Shown: in pieces, positions 33,198 to 41,376 of the stretch
How the letters are laid out: the number at the start of each line of letters is the position of its first letter
How positions within the stretch are numbered: position 1 is the first letter of the stretch
Assembly (NCBI GenBank): GCA_964195005.1
Contig: CAXMOO010000078.1
Location: forward strand, 1-43,364
DNA: 43,364 nt
Direction of reading: 5' to 3'
Source: JAUXLW01 sp964195005
GTDB taxonomy: Bacteria > Actinomycetota > Acidimicrobiia > Spongiisociales > SHLN01
Notes under the pieces: model-generated
The model's database searches: none
What the model saw: only the letters and a program-made list of their open reading frames with translations
Told to the model about the DNA's origin: nothing
Made by a program: the position numbers and the translations under genes

Positions 33198-33934
33198 GAG
33201 TCCAACACACTGTCGAGCCCGACCGTTACGCCGGCGAGGTCGGAAACCTTCCTGATAGCTACCAACACGCCCGGCAGGTAGGCAGTCCGATCGGTCACAT
33301 CGTGCCGAATGGAAAGCGTCTCGCCGGGTCTTCCCAAGATGACCTCCTGATGGGCCAGCAGCCCTGGAAGGCGTATTGCGTGGATGGGGACGCCCTCGAC
33401 CAACCCACCCCGGGCTCCCGTCACCAGCTCATTCGATTCCGTGGCCCGCTCCTGGGTCCCGGCAGCTCCGACCCGGCCGGCGGTGGCAATAGCCGTTCCG
33501 GACGGGGCGTCAACCTTCTTGTCATGATGCAACTCGATGATCTCGGCGGCATCGAAATGGCGGGCAGCCTGTTCGGCAAAACGCATTGCCAGCGCCGCCC
33601 CAATTGAAAAGTTGGGAACTACCAAGCAGTTGGGCGGACCATCGCCGAACAGGTCCCTGACCGCGCCGATCCTCTCTTCAGTGAAGCCCGAAGTGCCAAC
33701 CACCGAGTGGAGCCCGAGCCGCTGCCAGGCTTGCAGGTTGTCCATAACGGCATCTGGAGGGCAGAACTCCACCACCACCTCCGCCCCCGCTAGGCCTGCG
33801 CGATCTGCGATCGTCCCGTCCCTTCCCCTGGGGTCGTACCGGCCTGCCAACTCGAGGTCGGCGGCTGCTTCGACTGCGGCCCCGACGAGGCGGCCCATCC
33901 GCCCGGCCCCCCCGGAAACAACCACCCTCGTCAT
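33194..33934 (-). CDS. dapB: 4-hydroxy-tetrahydrodipicolinate reductase
   Basis: DapB reduces the DapA product with NAD(P)H on the way to diaminopimelate and lysine. The 246-residue protein starts with the nucleotide loop SGGAGRMGR (7-15), has VVEFCPPDAVMDN, and the substrate signature ELHHDKKVDAPSGTA with its catalytic His and Lys. It overlaps the M16 protease stop as ATGA and the DUF1992 start, forming a tight protease-dapB-DUF1992 unit. Confidence 0.95.
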   Translation of the reverse strand: MTRVVVSGGAGRMGRLVGAAVEAAADLELAGRYDPRGRDGTIADRAGLAGAEVVVEFCPPDAVMDNLQAWQRLGLHSVVGTSGFTEERIGAVRDLFGDGPPNCLVVPNFSIGAALAMRFAEQAARHFDAAEIIELHHDKKVDAPSGTAIATAGRVGAAGTQERATESNELVTGARGGLVEGVPIHAIRLPGLLAHQEVILGRPGETLSIRHDVTDRTAYLPGVLVAIRKVSDLAGVTVGLDSVLDS

Positions 33935-35181
33935 GTGATAAAGAATTCGAGCTCGGACGCGGAGTTGGGCCCGGTCGCGCCGATCACGAAGGGACCGCCG
34001 AGGAACTCAATGGCTATCCCCCGGAGGTCCTCCAGTGTCACCGCATCGAACCGGGCCAGTGTCTCATCGAGGCTGAGGTGCGTGTCACCCGTGATTTCTT
34101 CGCGACCGAGGCGGATCATCCGGTTGTTGGGGTCCTCCTGGGTGAGTGCCAGGCTTCCCTGCACATGTCCCTTGGCACGATCGAGCTCTTCGGAAGTCAC
34201 ACCCTGACCTATGACATTGTTGAACTCGGTCTTGACCAATTCGAGAACCTGGTCGGTCTGGCTGGGCGTGGTGCCCACATAGACCCCGAACCCACCGGCG
34301 TCGGCGTAGGGGAACCGGAAGGTGTACACCCCGTATGCCAGGCCGCGCTGCTCACGGATTTCTCGGAATAGCCGCGAGGACATCCCGCCCCCCAGTATGT
34401 GGCTGAGGAGCCCGAAAGCGAACCGGCGGTCGTCACCCCGCACCAGCCCGAGACCCCCGATAACAAGATGAGTCTGTTCGGTCTCTCGATGGCGAATATT
34501 CACACGGGGGTCGACCGACGCCGGGGCATGGTCGTGAGTAGATGATCTCGACTCCCAGTCGCCGAAATGCTCCTCAACCAGCCGGACGACTTCGTTATGC
34601 GCGGCACTTCCGCTGACGGCCACGACGGTGGCGCCGGCGTGGTAACGGCGGCCCCAGAAGCCGTCGATGTCATCCCTGCTCATTTCGGTTATCGACTCTT
34701 TGGTCCCGAGGACCGGCCGCTCGAGTGCATGCCCGCGAAACAGGGCCTGGAAAAACTGCTCAAAAGCCACATCGGTGGGATCGTCCTCGTTCATGTTGAT
34801 CTCCTCCAGCACCACGTGCTTTTCAGAGTCGATCTCGTTCTGGCGAAACGCGGGACGCCGAACCATCTCGCCGAGGATCTCGAGCCCGAGCGGCAGATCG
34901 TCGTCACGCAGGCGGGCCCAGTAGCAAGTTTGCTCTTTGCTCGTAAAGGCGTTGGAGCGACCCCCCACTGCGTCGAAGGACTCGGCAATGTCTCGCGCCG
35001 ACAGGCGATCGGTGCCCTTGAAAAGGAGATGTTCGAGGAAGTGGGCCGCCCCGGCCTCGTTGGTCCTCTCATCCCGGGTCCCGCAATCGGCCCATACTCC
35101 CAGCGCCACCGATCGAACATCGGGCATTTCTTCGGTGATGACCCGCAGGCCGTTGGAAAGTGTTGTCAGTTCGTAGTACAT
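33931..35181 (-). CDS. M16 family metallopeptidase (PepR-like processing protease)
   Basis: A 416-residue zinc protease of the pitrilysin/mitochondrial processing type. The inverted zinc motif HFLEH is at H47, E50 and H51, followed by LLFKGTD; a further acidic cluster (EKHVVLEEINMNEDDPTD) supplies the third ligand. ATG 35181 begins YYELTTLSNGLRV, the standard N-terminus, so the longer in-frame reading to 35310 is rejected. In mycobacteria the homologue pepR lies next to dapB; the same holds here. The native substrates are not known. Confidence 0.9.
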   Translation of the reverse strand: MYYELTTLSNGLRVITEEMPDVRSVALGVWADCGTRDERTNEAGAAHFLEHLLFKGTDRLSARDIAESFDAVGGRSNAFTSKEQTCYWARLRDDDLPLGLEILGEMVRRPAFRQNEIDSEKHVVLEEINMNEDDPTDVAFEQFFQALFRGHALERPVLGTKESITEMSRDDIDGFWGRRYHAGATVVAVSGSAAHNEVVRLVEEHFGDWESRSSTHDHAPASVDPRVNIRHRETEQTHLVIGGLGLVRGDDRRFAFGLLSHILGGGMSSRLFREIREQRGLAYGVYTFRFPYADAGGFGVYVGTTPSQTDQVLELVKTEFNNVIGQGVTSEELDRAKGHVQGSLALTQEDPNNRMIRLGREEITGDTHLSLDETLARFDAVTLEDLRGIAIEFLGGPFVIGATGPNSASELEFFIT

Positions 35182-35337
35182 CGACGGCGGATGATAGGAA
35201 CGACGAGAGCGCAACGATGAGTCAAAGGGACGAAAAGCCCATTGAGAGACCACACAAGCCGGAATACGGTTGAAGCAGACTCCGGAAGGGAGTTGCCATG
35301 AACGGGACATGGCCGGTCAACCCATCGCCCCACAGGG

Positions 35338-35772
35338 TCAATCCTGCGTCTCCCCGGGGGCAGCAAGTTTCTGGCCCAACAAGCGTTCCACCAGACCAGT
35401 AACCCGGGCGTCAATCTCATCGCGAATGAGCCGCACAGCCTCCAGATCTCTCCCCGCCGGATCGTCGAGCTCCCAATCTTCGTAGGCAATGCCCGGATAA
35501 ACGGGACAAGCATCGCCGCAACCCATGGTGATGACCACATCGGATGCAGCCACCACCTCGTCCTGTAGGACTTTGGGCTGCTCCTGCGAGAGGTCGATGC
35601 CGATCTCGGCCATTGCCTCCAAGACTGCCGGATTGACCTGCTCGGCGGGCTCCGTTCCGGCCGATCGAACATCGATCGATCCCTCGCCGCGCATGGCCGT
35701 GAGAGCCGCTGCCATTTGGCTACGACCGGCGTTGTGCACGCACACGAACAGAACCTGAGAGGAGTCACTCAT
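35338..35772 (-). CDS. arsC: Arsenate reductase, low-molecular-weight phosphatase type
   Basis: A 144-residue arsenate reductase of the thioredoxin or mycothiol-linked class. The phosphatase loop is C11-VHNAGRS, and two more cysteines lie at C85 and C89 in MGCGDACPVYPG, with the DPAGRD acid motif after. The family turns arsenate into arsenite by a cysteine relay. An actinobacterium would use mycothiol/mycoredoxin or thioredoxin. No arsenite pump or ArsR is adjacent; the divergent Na/Pi transporter across 85 bp may link phosphate uptake to arsenate entry. Confidence 0.9.
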   Translation of the reverse strand: MSDSSQVLFVCVHNAGRSQMAAALTAMRGEGSIDVRSAGTEPAEQVNPAVLEAMAEIGIDLSQEQPKVLQDEVVAASDVVITMGCGDACPVYPGIAYEDWELDDPAGRDLEAVRLIRDEIDARVTGLVERLLGQKLAAPGETQD

Positions 35773-35857
35773 GGCAACCGCAGTCTGGCACTCGATATGG
35801 TGAAGCAGCGTATCAGCGCGTTAGCCTCCCGGCCGTAACCGGAGCTCGAGCAGTCAT

Positions 35858-36997
35858 ATGGCGATAAGCCAGCCGACAATTGAACGCCGATTCCCTACCT
35901 GGGCCCGCCTGCTGCTGGTCATCGGGCTCCTGTATTCGTTCCTCGCCGGCGTCAAGTTTCTCGAAAGCGGCATTAAGGCCTTCGGATCGGATGTAGCCGC
36001 CAACCTCTTCGACGGCATCTCCAACCCGCTGGCGGGCTTGTTCGCAGGGATCCTCGCCACCGTCCTCGTTCAATCGTCGTCGGTCACCACCGCCACCATT
36101 GTGGGTCTAGTCGGTTCCGGCACCCTTCCGTTCGACACCGCCGTACCCATGATCATGGGTGCCAACATCGGGACGACGGTCACCAACACGCTGGCGTCGC
36201 TGGGGCACATTCGACGCAGTGAGGAATTCAAGCGGGCCTTCGCCGGGGCCACGATGCACGACTTCTTCAACCTGCTGGCCGTCTCCGTCCTCCTCCCGTT
36301 GGAGTTGATCACCGGCTTCCTCTCCAAAATCGCCGAGGAAATCGCGGATTGGCTGTCCGATGCCGGTGTCCAGGGCGGCAAGTTGGGAGACAGCCCCCTG
36401 AAGCAAGCGGTGAGCTGGCCGGTTGATCGGGTCAAGGATGTACTCGATGGGGCGAGTGACAACCTGCTCGGCGTGGCATTGCTGGTGATCGGCCTTGCCT
36501 TGATCTTTCTGAGCCTGGCCTTCATCACCAAGAACATGAAGGAGATGCTGGCCGGACGTATCGAGCGATCGATCAACGAGGTCCTTTCCCGCGGCGGCGG
36601 CGTGGCAGCGATGGTCGTCGGCCTGATAATGACCGTCGCCGTCCAAAGCAGCTCGATCACCACTTCGATCCTGATCCCCATCATTGCCGCGGGTGTGCTC
36701 ACACTCCGGAACGCCTACCCCATCACCCTCGGTGCCAATTTGGGCACAACCGTCACTGCGCTACTGGCATCCCTGGCAACCGACCGGCCGGAAGCCTTGG
36801 CAATCGCCCTCACCCACACCCTGTTCAATGTCTTCGGAATCCTGCTCTTCTACCCGTTGCCGCAGCTCCGATACCTGCCCATCAGGGCGGCCGAGAAACT
36901 GGCCGACGTCGCCATATCCAATCGGGCCATTGCTCTCAGCTACGTGGTTGTTACATTCGTCATCATCCCCCTTTTAGGAATAGTGTTGTTGAGATGA
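35858..36997 (+). CDS. Na/Pi cotransporter family protein
   Basis: A 379-residue sodium-phosphate symporter of the PF02690 (NptA/YjbB) type. The internal duplication of the family shows twice as QSSSVTTATIVG (about residues 71-82) and QSSSITTSILIP (about 267-278), each followed by a GANIGTT or GANLGTT motif that forms the transport site. About nine hydrophobic helices. It forms an operon with the PhoU-like gene (TTG start 12 bp downstream), an arrangement known for such carriers, where PhoU gates or regulates flow. Confidence 0.9.
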   Translation: MAISQPTIERRFPTWARLLLVIGLLYSFLAGVKFLESGIKAFGSDVAANLFDGISNPLAGLFAGILATVLVQSSSVTTATIVGLVGSGTLPFDTAVPMIMGANIGTTVTNTLASLGHIRRSEEFKRAFAGATMHDFFNLLAVSVLLPLELITGFLSKIAEEIADWLSDAGVQGGKLGDSPLKQAVSWPVDRVKDVLDGASDNLLGVALLVIGLALIFLSLAFITKNMKEMLAGRIERSINEVLSRGGGVAAMVVGLIMTVAVQSSSITTSILIPIIAAGVLTLRNAYPITLGANLGTTVTALLASLATDRPEALAIALTHTLFNVFGILLFYPLPQLRYLPIRAAEKLADVAISNRAIALSYVVVTFVIIPLLGIVLLR

Positions 36998-37009
36998 AGG
37001 AGGCCGCCG

Positions 37010-37684
37010 TTGGTCCTTGAGTTCTTCCGACGTGGCTCCGAGAGCCGCCTCGAGCAGATAGAAAGCCAGATCGCCAGAATGTTGGCAGATGCTCGACATA
37101 GTTTCGATCTAGCCGCTAGTTCGCTCCTCGCCGGGGCGCAACCGTCGGCGGTCGGGGCAGACGTGCATGCCACCGACAAGAGAATCAACGCCACCGAGCG
37201 GGAGATCAGGCGCGAGCTGGTCGTTCATGTCAGTGTCCACCAAACCTCGGCCGACGTGCCGATGATCCTGGCGTACATGGCAGTCGCCAAGGATGTTGAG
37301 CGAATCGGCGACTACGCCAAGAACATTTATGACATTGCTTTCCAGGGAATCGATCTGTCGAACGCCGAGGATGTGGAGCAACTCACTTCCTACCGCGACC
37401 GTATATCTCTTCTAATCAGCCAAACTGCTCAAACTTTCCTCGATCGAGCCACAGACGACGCCCGCGAGTACATCAACGAGGGGGACAAACTGCTCGATGA
37501 GTTTGACAAGCGGATTGACGACCTCGCCGCATCAGACGCCCCTTCCACTTTCGGGGTGCCAAGGGCCCTGCTTTTTCGCTATATGAAGCGCATCACCGCC
37601 CACTTGATGAACGTTCTGTCGGCCCTCACGATGCCCCTCGACCAGCTCGCCTATTTCGACGAAGCCAAAGAGGACCGGGTTTAG
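37010..37684 (+). CDS. PhoU-like regulator of the Na/Pi transporter
   Basis: A 224-residue all-helical PhoU-domain protein. The first PhoU repeat (about 16-110) has VAKDVERIGDYAKNIYD, the metal-site type of motif; the second is less complete (RYMKRITAHLMNVLSALTMPL). The TTG start at 37010 is set by AAGGAGG at 36997-37003 and lies just past the transporter stop. The likely role is to limit phosphate uptake when phosphate is plentiful. It differs from the Pst-linked PhoU by having no pst genes near. Confidence 0.85.
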   Translation: MVLEFFRRGSESRLEQIESQIARMLADARHSFDLAASSLLAGAQPSAVGADVHATDKRINATEREIRRELVVHVSVHQTSADVPMILAYMAVAKDVERIGDYAKNIYDIAFQGIDLSNAEDVEQLTSYRDRISLLISQTAQTFLDRATDDAREYINEGDKLLDEFDKRIDDLAASDAPSTFGVPRALLFRYMKRITAHLMNVLSALTMPLDQLAYFDEAKEDRV

Positions 37685-37686
37685 GA

Positions 37687-37720
37687 AGCAATAGGCAAGA
37701 ATTCTGCTTCCTGCTATTCC
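37687..37720 (-). repeat. Intergenic repeat, inverted copy left of the arfB-VWA-AAA block
   Basis: Read on the minus strand it has GGAATAGCAGGAAGC (37706-37720) and then TTGCCTATTGC (37688-37698). The same two segments occur on the plus strand at 41255-41269 and 41298-41308. It includes the arfB stop codon. Confidence 0.65.
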
Positions 37721-38133
37721 ACGTCGGGCTTTCCTCTGAGCCGCTTCTTTGCGCTCTGGCGCCGCTTGTCGTCGATACGGGACTGCTGCGACGACTTCGA
37801 ACGCTTGGTGGGCACCCGGCGCCGCCTGTCCTGGAGGGCGTCGTCGAGCAGCTCAGCCAGACGTTTCCGTGCCGCCTGACGATTGCGCCATTGGGAGCGC
37901 GAGTCCCCGGCCGTTACTTTTACAACCCCGTCCCGAGCCCTGGTCCCCAAACGGGAAACCAATTTGGAGCGTATCTCCTCGCTTATCGCCCGGCTCGACG
38001 CCACATCCCACCGCAGCTCAGCCCTCGTTGCATTGCGATTGGCATGTTGGCCGCCGGGGCCTCCTGTAGTCGAGAAAGACCATTGCAGCTCATCTTGGGG
38101 GATGAGCAGGTGCCTTCCAACGGGTAGATCCAT
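37714..38133 (-). CDS. arfB: Alternative ribosome-rescue factor ArfB (peptidyl-tRNA hydrolase)
   Basis: ArfB/YaeJ/ICT1 frees ribosomes stalled on messages without a stop codon by cutting peptidyl-tRNA. The 139-residue protein has the release-factor loop with GGQ in STTGGPGGQHANRNATRAEL and a C-terminal Arg/Lys/Gln-rich tail (about 105-139) that enters the empty mRNA channel. No codon-recognition domain is present, so it is not a full release factor. ATG 38133 starts MDLPVGRHLLIPQDEL, the family's normal beginning. It is divergent from the VWA gene, with 49 bp between. Confidence 0.9.
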   Translation of the reverse strand: MDLPVGRHLLIPQDELQWSFSTTGGPGGQHANRNATRAELRWDVASSRAISEEIRSKLVSRLGTRARDGVVKVTAGDSRSQWRNRQAARKRLAELLDDALQDRRRRVPTKRSKSSQQSRIDDKRRQSAKKRLRGKPDVE

Positions 38134-38182
38134 GCGTCCACGGTAATGCGAGTTGACAGCCACCAGGCAGTATCGTCCACTG

Positions 38183-40270
38183 ATGCGAGATCGCACCCAG
38201 ACCATCCTCGGCGAGATCCTGCCGCCGGAAGAACGTGCCATCGAATCGGTGGTAGCCCGGTATCAGAGGGTCGCCCCTGCCGTTACCCGGTTCGCCCGGA
38301 CGTTGGCCAAAAACGATGAGCTTTCAGTCCGGCTCGGATCCGAAGCAGCCAGCCGGCCGAACGAGGTTGTACTCGACCCGAGGCTTTTCCAGGCGGCTTT
38401 CAGTCGAAGCGCCCCGGTTACTCCCAGCGAGTGTGCTCTGGCCTCGGCCCTGCACGAGGTCGTCCATTTGGCAATCACCGATTTTGGAGAGAAACGATCT
38501 ATCCCTGAGGAGTGGCTGCCAGAAGACACCGAGGACTCCTCCGGGGACCCCGTCCCGCTCCTCGATGCCCTGTCGGCGACAGGCGGAGCACCGGCTGAGG
38601 CACTGTTCCTGGCTTTGGAGGACGCTCGTCAGGAGACGGCTCACCTCAGTGCATACCCCGGTGCCCGCTCGGTACTGGCTGATCTGTACCTGGCGGCCGT
38701 GCCGGACGCTTTCGTCACAGCCCCACCCCTGGGCCAGTTTTCGCTGGCCTGCTTCCTAATCGTGGGCGACTATGTCAAGCGCAACCGCCTCCAAAAGCAG
38801 GCTGAGCCCAATGTGGCGGCCGCGCTCAACGACGCCGTCCCGTTCCTCGACGCGGTAGTCGCCACCACCGACGTGTGGGAAGTCGCCGGATTGACGCTGC
38901 AACTGTTGCAGGTGGCCCGGCTACACGGGCTTGTTACCGACGTCTCTAACACCAAGGTGATCGGAGAGGCAGAAGCCACCCAGAAGGCCGAGCAAGACGC
39001 CATCGCCGAAGGAGTCGACCGGGTGCGCCTTACCACCCCCATCCTCCAAGACGTAGAGCTCTATGACCAGACTAAGGAGGCCACCGCCGGCGACGCCGAT
39101 ACCGCAGCCGACTCGGAAGCCGGGGGCGACCCCGCCACCGACCAGCTGATTCGTGTTTCCGAAGCACCGGTCGTCTATCCGGCGGCAGGCCAGGGTGGCA
39201 AACTCGTGGTCGGCCCGTTCCCCTACCGATTCGAGGCGTTTGCGGCCAGGGGACGAGAAGCGCTCGACGAAGCCGCCCGGGCCTGGGGAGTTGCCCAGCG
39301 TCATATCTCGGGTGAGCTCTGGCCCCTCTTCGTCGCCAATCAACGCCGCGGCCTCCGCTCGGGTTACGACGCCGGGGACCTTTCTCCATATGCCGCGTTG
39401 TTCCTGGGAGCCGGTCACTACCAGCGCATGTTCGAGCGGCGAGCTATTTCCAGCCGGCGCTCCTATGCAGTGAGCCTGCTCGTCGATGGATCCGCTTCGA
39501 TGCTGCAGGCGCGGCGTCTTCCCGGAGGGGGTCGAGCCCCCTGGGGAATGGCGGCGGCCACGCTCGGCGCCTGGACTCTGGCCCGTCTAGCGGATGAGCT
39601 TCAAATCGAGTTCGAAGTGGCTCTGTTCAACCGGGCATTTTCGGCTGCATTCGACGACACCGAGGCGACCTACTTGCAACGGATGCACGGAGCCACCGCC
39701 GGCTTGCGGAGGACACAGGGCAGCCATGCTGAGCGCCTCACCCGCACCGTCAATCATTACGTCCTCAAAGGCTTCGATCAGCGGTGGCGGGCAAGTGAAG
39801 ATGTCCTGGCCGGGCTTTTCTGGACCGCAGCCGAGCCGCGGGCATCTGCCACGCTGGCGACTCGCAACGCCGGGGAGGCTCCACCCGTCTCCATGTTCGA
39901 AAAAGCCGCCAACGTCGACGAGCTCAATGTGGCCTACGCGACTGCGCGGTTGCAATCCAGGCGAGCCACCGTGCCCATCATGGTGGTCCTGGCGGATGGT
40001 ATGACCCGGGGTTCCGTGGAGGCCCTGTCACAAACGGTCGCGCAGGCCGAGAAGGCGGGTACCACAGTGCTTGGCATTGGGATAGGCGACGGAACCGTGC
40101 AGACTGCCTATAGCCGCAATCAGGTGGTCGACCGACCCGATGCCCTCACCCGGGCCATGGTGGATGGTGTGCGATCCGGGCTGCGACGGAGCCTCGCCAT
40201 GTGGGGTGCAGACAGCTGGTGGGCTCGCTCCCACTGGTCGAATGAACCAGACTGGAGTGCTCATGGCTAA
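38183..40270 (+). CDS. Metallopeptidase-like/VWA-domain protein (CobT/NorD-like)
   Basis: A 695-residue protein. The N-terminal part (about 1-260) is helical, with an HEVVH zincin motif at 91-95 (SALHEVVHLAITDF) and, about 50 residues later, ALEDARQE, the pattern seen in the N-terminal part of CobT, NorD and DUF2201-type metallopeptidase-like proteins. A short acidic/Ala linker (about 297-318) follows. The C-terminal VWA domain carries an intact MIDAS start D435-G-S437-A-S439 and a later ADGMTRG that may close the site. It is translationally coupled (8-bp overlap) to a CobS/MoxR-like AAA+ gene. Such pairs remodel or insert metal into client proteins, but no client is beside it. Whether the zinc motif is active is not known. 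Confidence 0.8.
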   Translation: MRDRTQTILGEILPPEERAIESVVARYQRVAPAVTRFARTLAKNDELSVRLGSEAASRPNEVVLDPRLFQAAFSRSAPVTPSECALASALHEVVHLAITDFGEKRSIPEEWLPEDTEDSSGDPVPLLDALSATGGAPAEALFLALEDARQETAHLSAYPGARSVLADLYLAAVPDAFVTAPPLGQFSLACFLIVGDYVKRNRLQKQAEPNVAAALNDAVPFLDAVVATTDVWEVAGLTLQLLQVARLHGLVTDVSNTKVIGEAEATQKAEQDAIAEGVDRVRLTTPILQDVELYDQTKEATAGDADTAADSEAGGDPATDQLIRVSEAPVVYPAAGQGGKLVVGPFPYRFEAFAARGREALDEAARAWGVAQRHISGELWPLFVANQRRGLRSGYDAGDLSPYAALFLGAGHYQRMFERRAISSRRSYAVSLLVDGSASMLQARRLPGGGRAPWGMAAATLGAWTLARLADELQIEFEVALFNRAFSAAFDDTEATYLQRMHGATAGLRRTQGSHAERLTRTVNHYVLKGFDQRWRASEDVLAGLFWTAAEPRASATLATRNAGEAPPVSMFEKAANVDELNVAYATARLQSRRATVPIMVVLADGMTRGSVEALSQTVAQAEKAGTTVLGIGIGDGTVQTAYSRNQVVDRPDALTRAMVDGVRSGLRRSLAMWGADSWWARSHWSNEPDWSAHG

Positions 40271-41261
40271 AAACATCACATTCGAAGACCCCGCCGGCGA
40301 GGGAAAGCCGGTGGAGCTGAAGACCTTCACGGTCCCCAAGAGCTTGCCCGACTATGAGCAACGTGTGGGGAAGGTCCCCGAACCCGATCCTTTCTATATG
40401 GATCTCGGCATGCTCTACCAATTGGCTCGCCTCGAGAGAATCCGTCGCGACCACGCCGACGAACAAGTCCCACTTCATCTCGCGCTCAGAGGTCACATGG
40501 GCACAGGCAAGGACCATGACCTCGAGCAGTTTGCGGCATTGCTCAGGCTTCCGTATTACCGCATACCGTTGACGGGAGAGGTCCGCGACATCACATTGAT
40601 CGGATCGGTCAAACTCCATGGTGACGGCAAAGGAGGAACCGAGAGCCGCTGGGAAGACGGGGACATTACTCGAGCACTGCGCGGGACCGCCCTTATCAAC
40701 CTGTCGGAGCTCAACGCCGCCGGAGCCGAAACTCTGTTTGCCCTGCATGGCTTGCTCGACCGCTACCAGGCCGTGGACCTGCCCAGCGGAGAGACTGTGA
40801 GACTCCCCAAGGATACCCGCTTGTTCGGCACCATGAATCCCACCGACTTGCGCGACTACGCAGGCACCCAGACCCTCAACAAGGCCTTCGCCGACCGGTG
40901 GCTCATATGGGAAAAGGACTTCCCTAATTCAGATCAGCTGACCGGGATGATCAATCGGCGCTACCCGACCTTGGCCGAGTCTTTTGTTGAGGTCATCGCC
41001 CGACTGGCCGTCGAAGTCAACCAATCGTTCACAGCCTCCGACAGCCGCACCCGGGTCGAAACTCCGATGAGCTTGCGGACGGTGCTCGACCGGGTCCCGG
41101 CCGGCTTACGGATGTTCGCCGATGAAGACGATCCCCTGCGGCGCACTTGGGAAGAGTTCGTGCTCCCCCACGTCGATGCCTACGACCGGGACCACTACGA
41201 GACGGTGTGGAGCGCAGTGGCGCGCACCGGGCCGCCCGGGCCGCCGTACACAGAGGAATAG
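40263..41261 (+). CDS. AAA+ ATPase of the CobS/MoxR type with altered nucleotide-binding motifs
   Basis: A 332-residue AAA+ protein whose best fold match by eye is the CobS/NorQ/CbbQ branch. The Walker A is G77-HMGTGK-D84, with Asp where Ser or Thr is expected. The Walker B position reads ALINLSELNAAG, with Ser148 where Asp is expected and the following Glu149 kept. Other parts are sound: the LYYRIPLTGEVRDI-like strand after the P-loop, sensor 1 GTMNP, and KAFADRW. ATG 40263 has GGAG 8 nt before it and starts inside the last codons of the VWA gene. It may bind nucleotide weakly, use another site, or work as a structural partner; the change might also be normal for its subfamily. The family call is by motif and context. 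Confidence 0.78.
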   Translation: MAKNITFEDPAGEGKPVELKTFTVPKSLPDYEQRVGKVPEPDPFYMDLGMLYQLARLERIRRDHADEQVPLHLALRGHMGTGKDHDLEQFAALLRLPYYRIPLTGEVRDITLIGSVKLHGDGKGGTESRWEDGDITRALRGTALINLSELNAAGAETLFALHGLLDRYQAVDLPSGETVRLPKDTRLFGTMNPTDLRDYAGTQTLNKAFADRWLIWEKDFPNSDQLTGMINRRYPTLAESFVEVIARLAVEVNQSFTASDSRTRVETPMSLRTVLDRVPAGLRMFADEDDPLRRTWEEFVLPHVDAYDRDHYETVWSAVARTGPPGPPYTEE

Positions 41262-41376
41262 CAGGAAGCCACCAGTAGTCGGCAAGAAGCAGGATCCTTG
41301 CCTATTGCCTATTGCCCTTGGTCAGCAGTCAGCAGTCAGCAGTCGGCAGTCGGCAGTCGGCAATCGGCAATCGGCA
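41255..41376 (+). repeat. Intergenic repeat with a heptamer array
   Basis: It opens with GGAATAGCAGGAAGC (41255-41269, containing the AAA+ stop codon), then GGCAAG/CTTGCC, and TTGCCTATTGC (41298-41308), which is the plus-strand copy of 37687-37720. It then runs into eight 7-bp units at 41321-41376: three GTCAGCA, three GTCGGCA and two ATCGGCA. Such short heptamer arrays (STRR type) are dispersed in many bacterial genomes. There are no spacers, so it is not CRISPR. Confidence 0.75.

Noticed and set aside
33931..35310. Extended 459-residue M16 protease
   Set aside because: The first 43 residues have no family match, and the domain starts exactly at the ATG at 35181.
41321..41376. CRISPR-like repeat array
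   Set aside because: The units are contiguous heptamers without spacers, and no cas gene is in the window.
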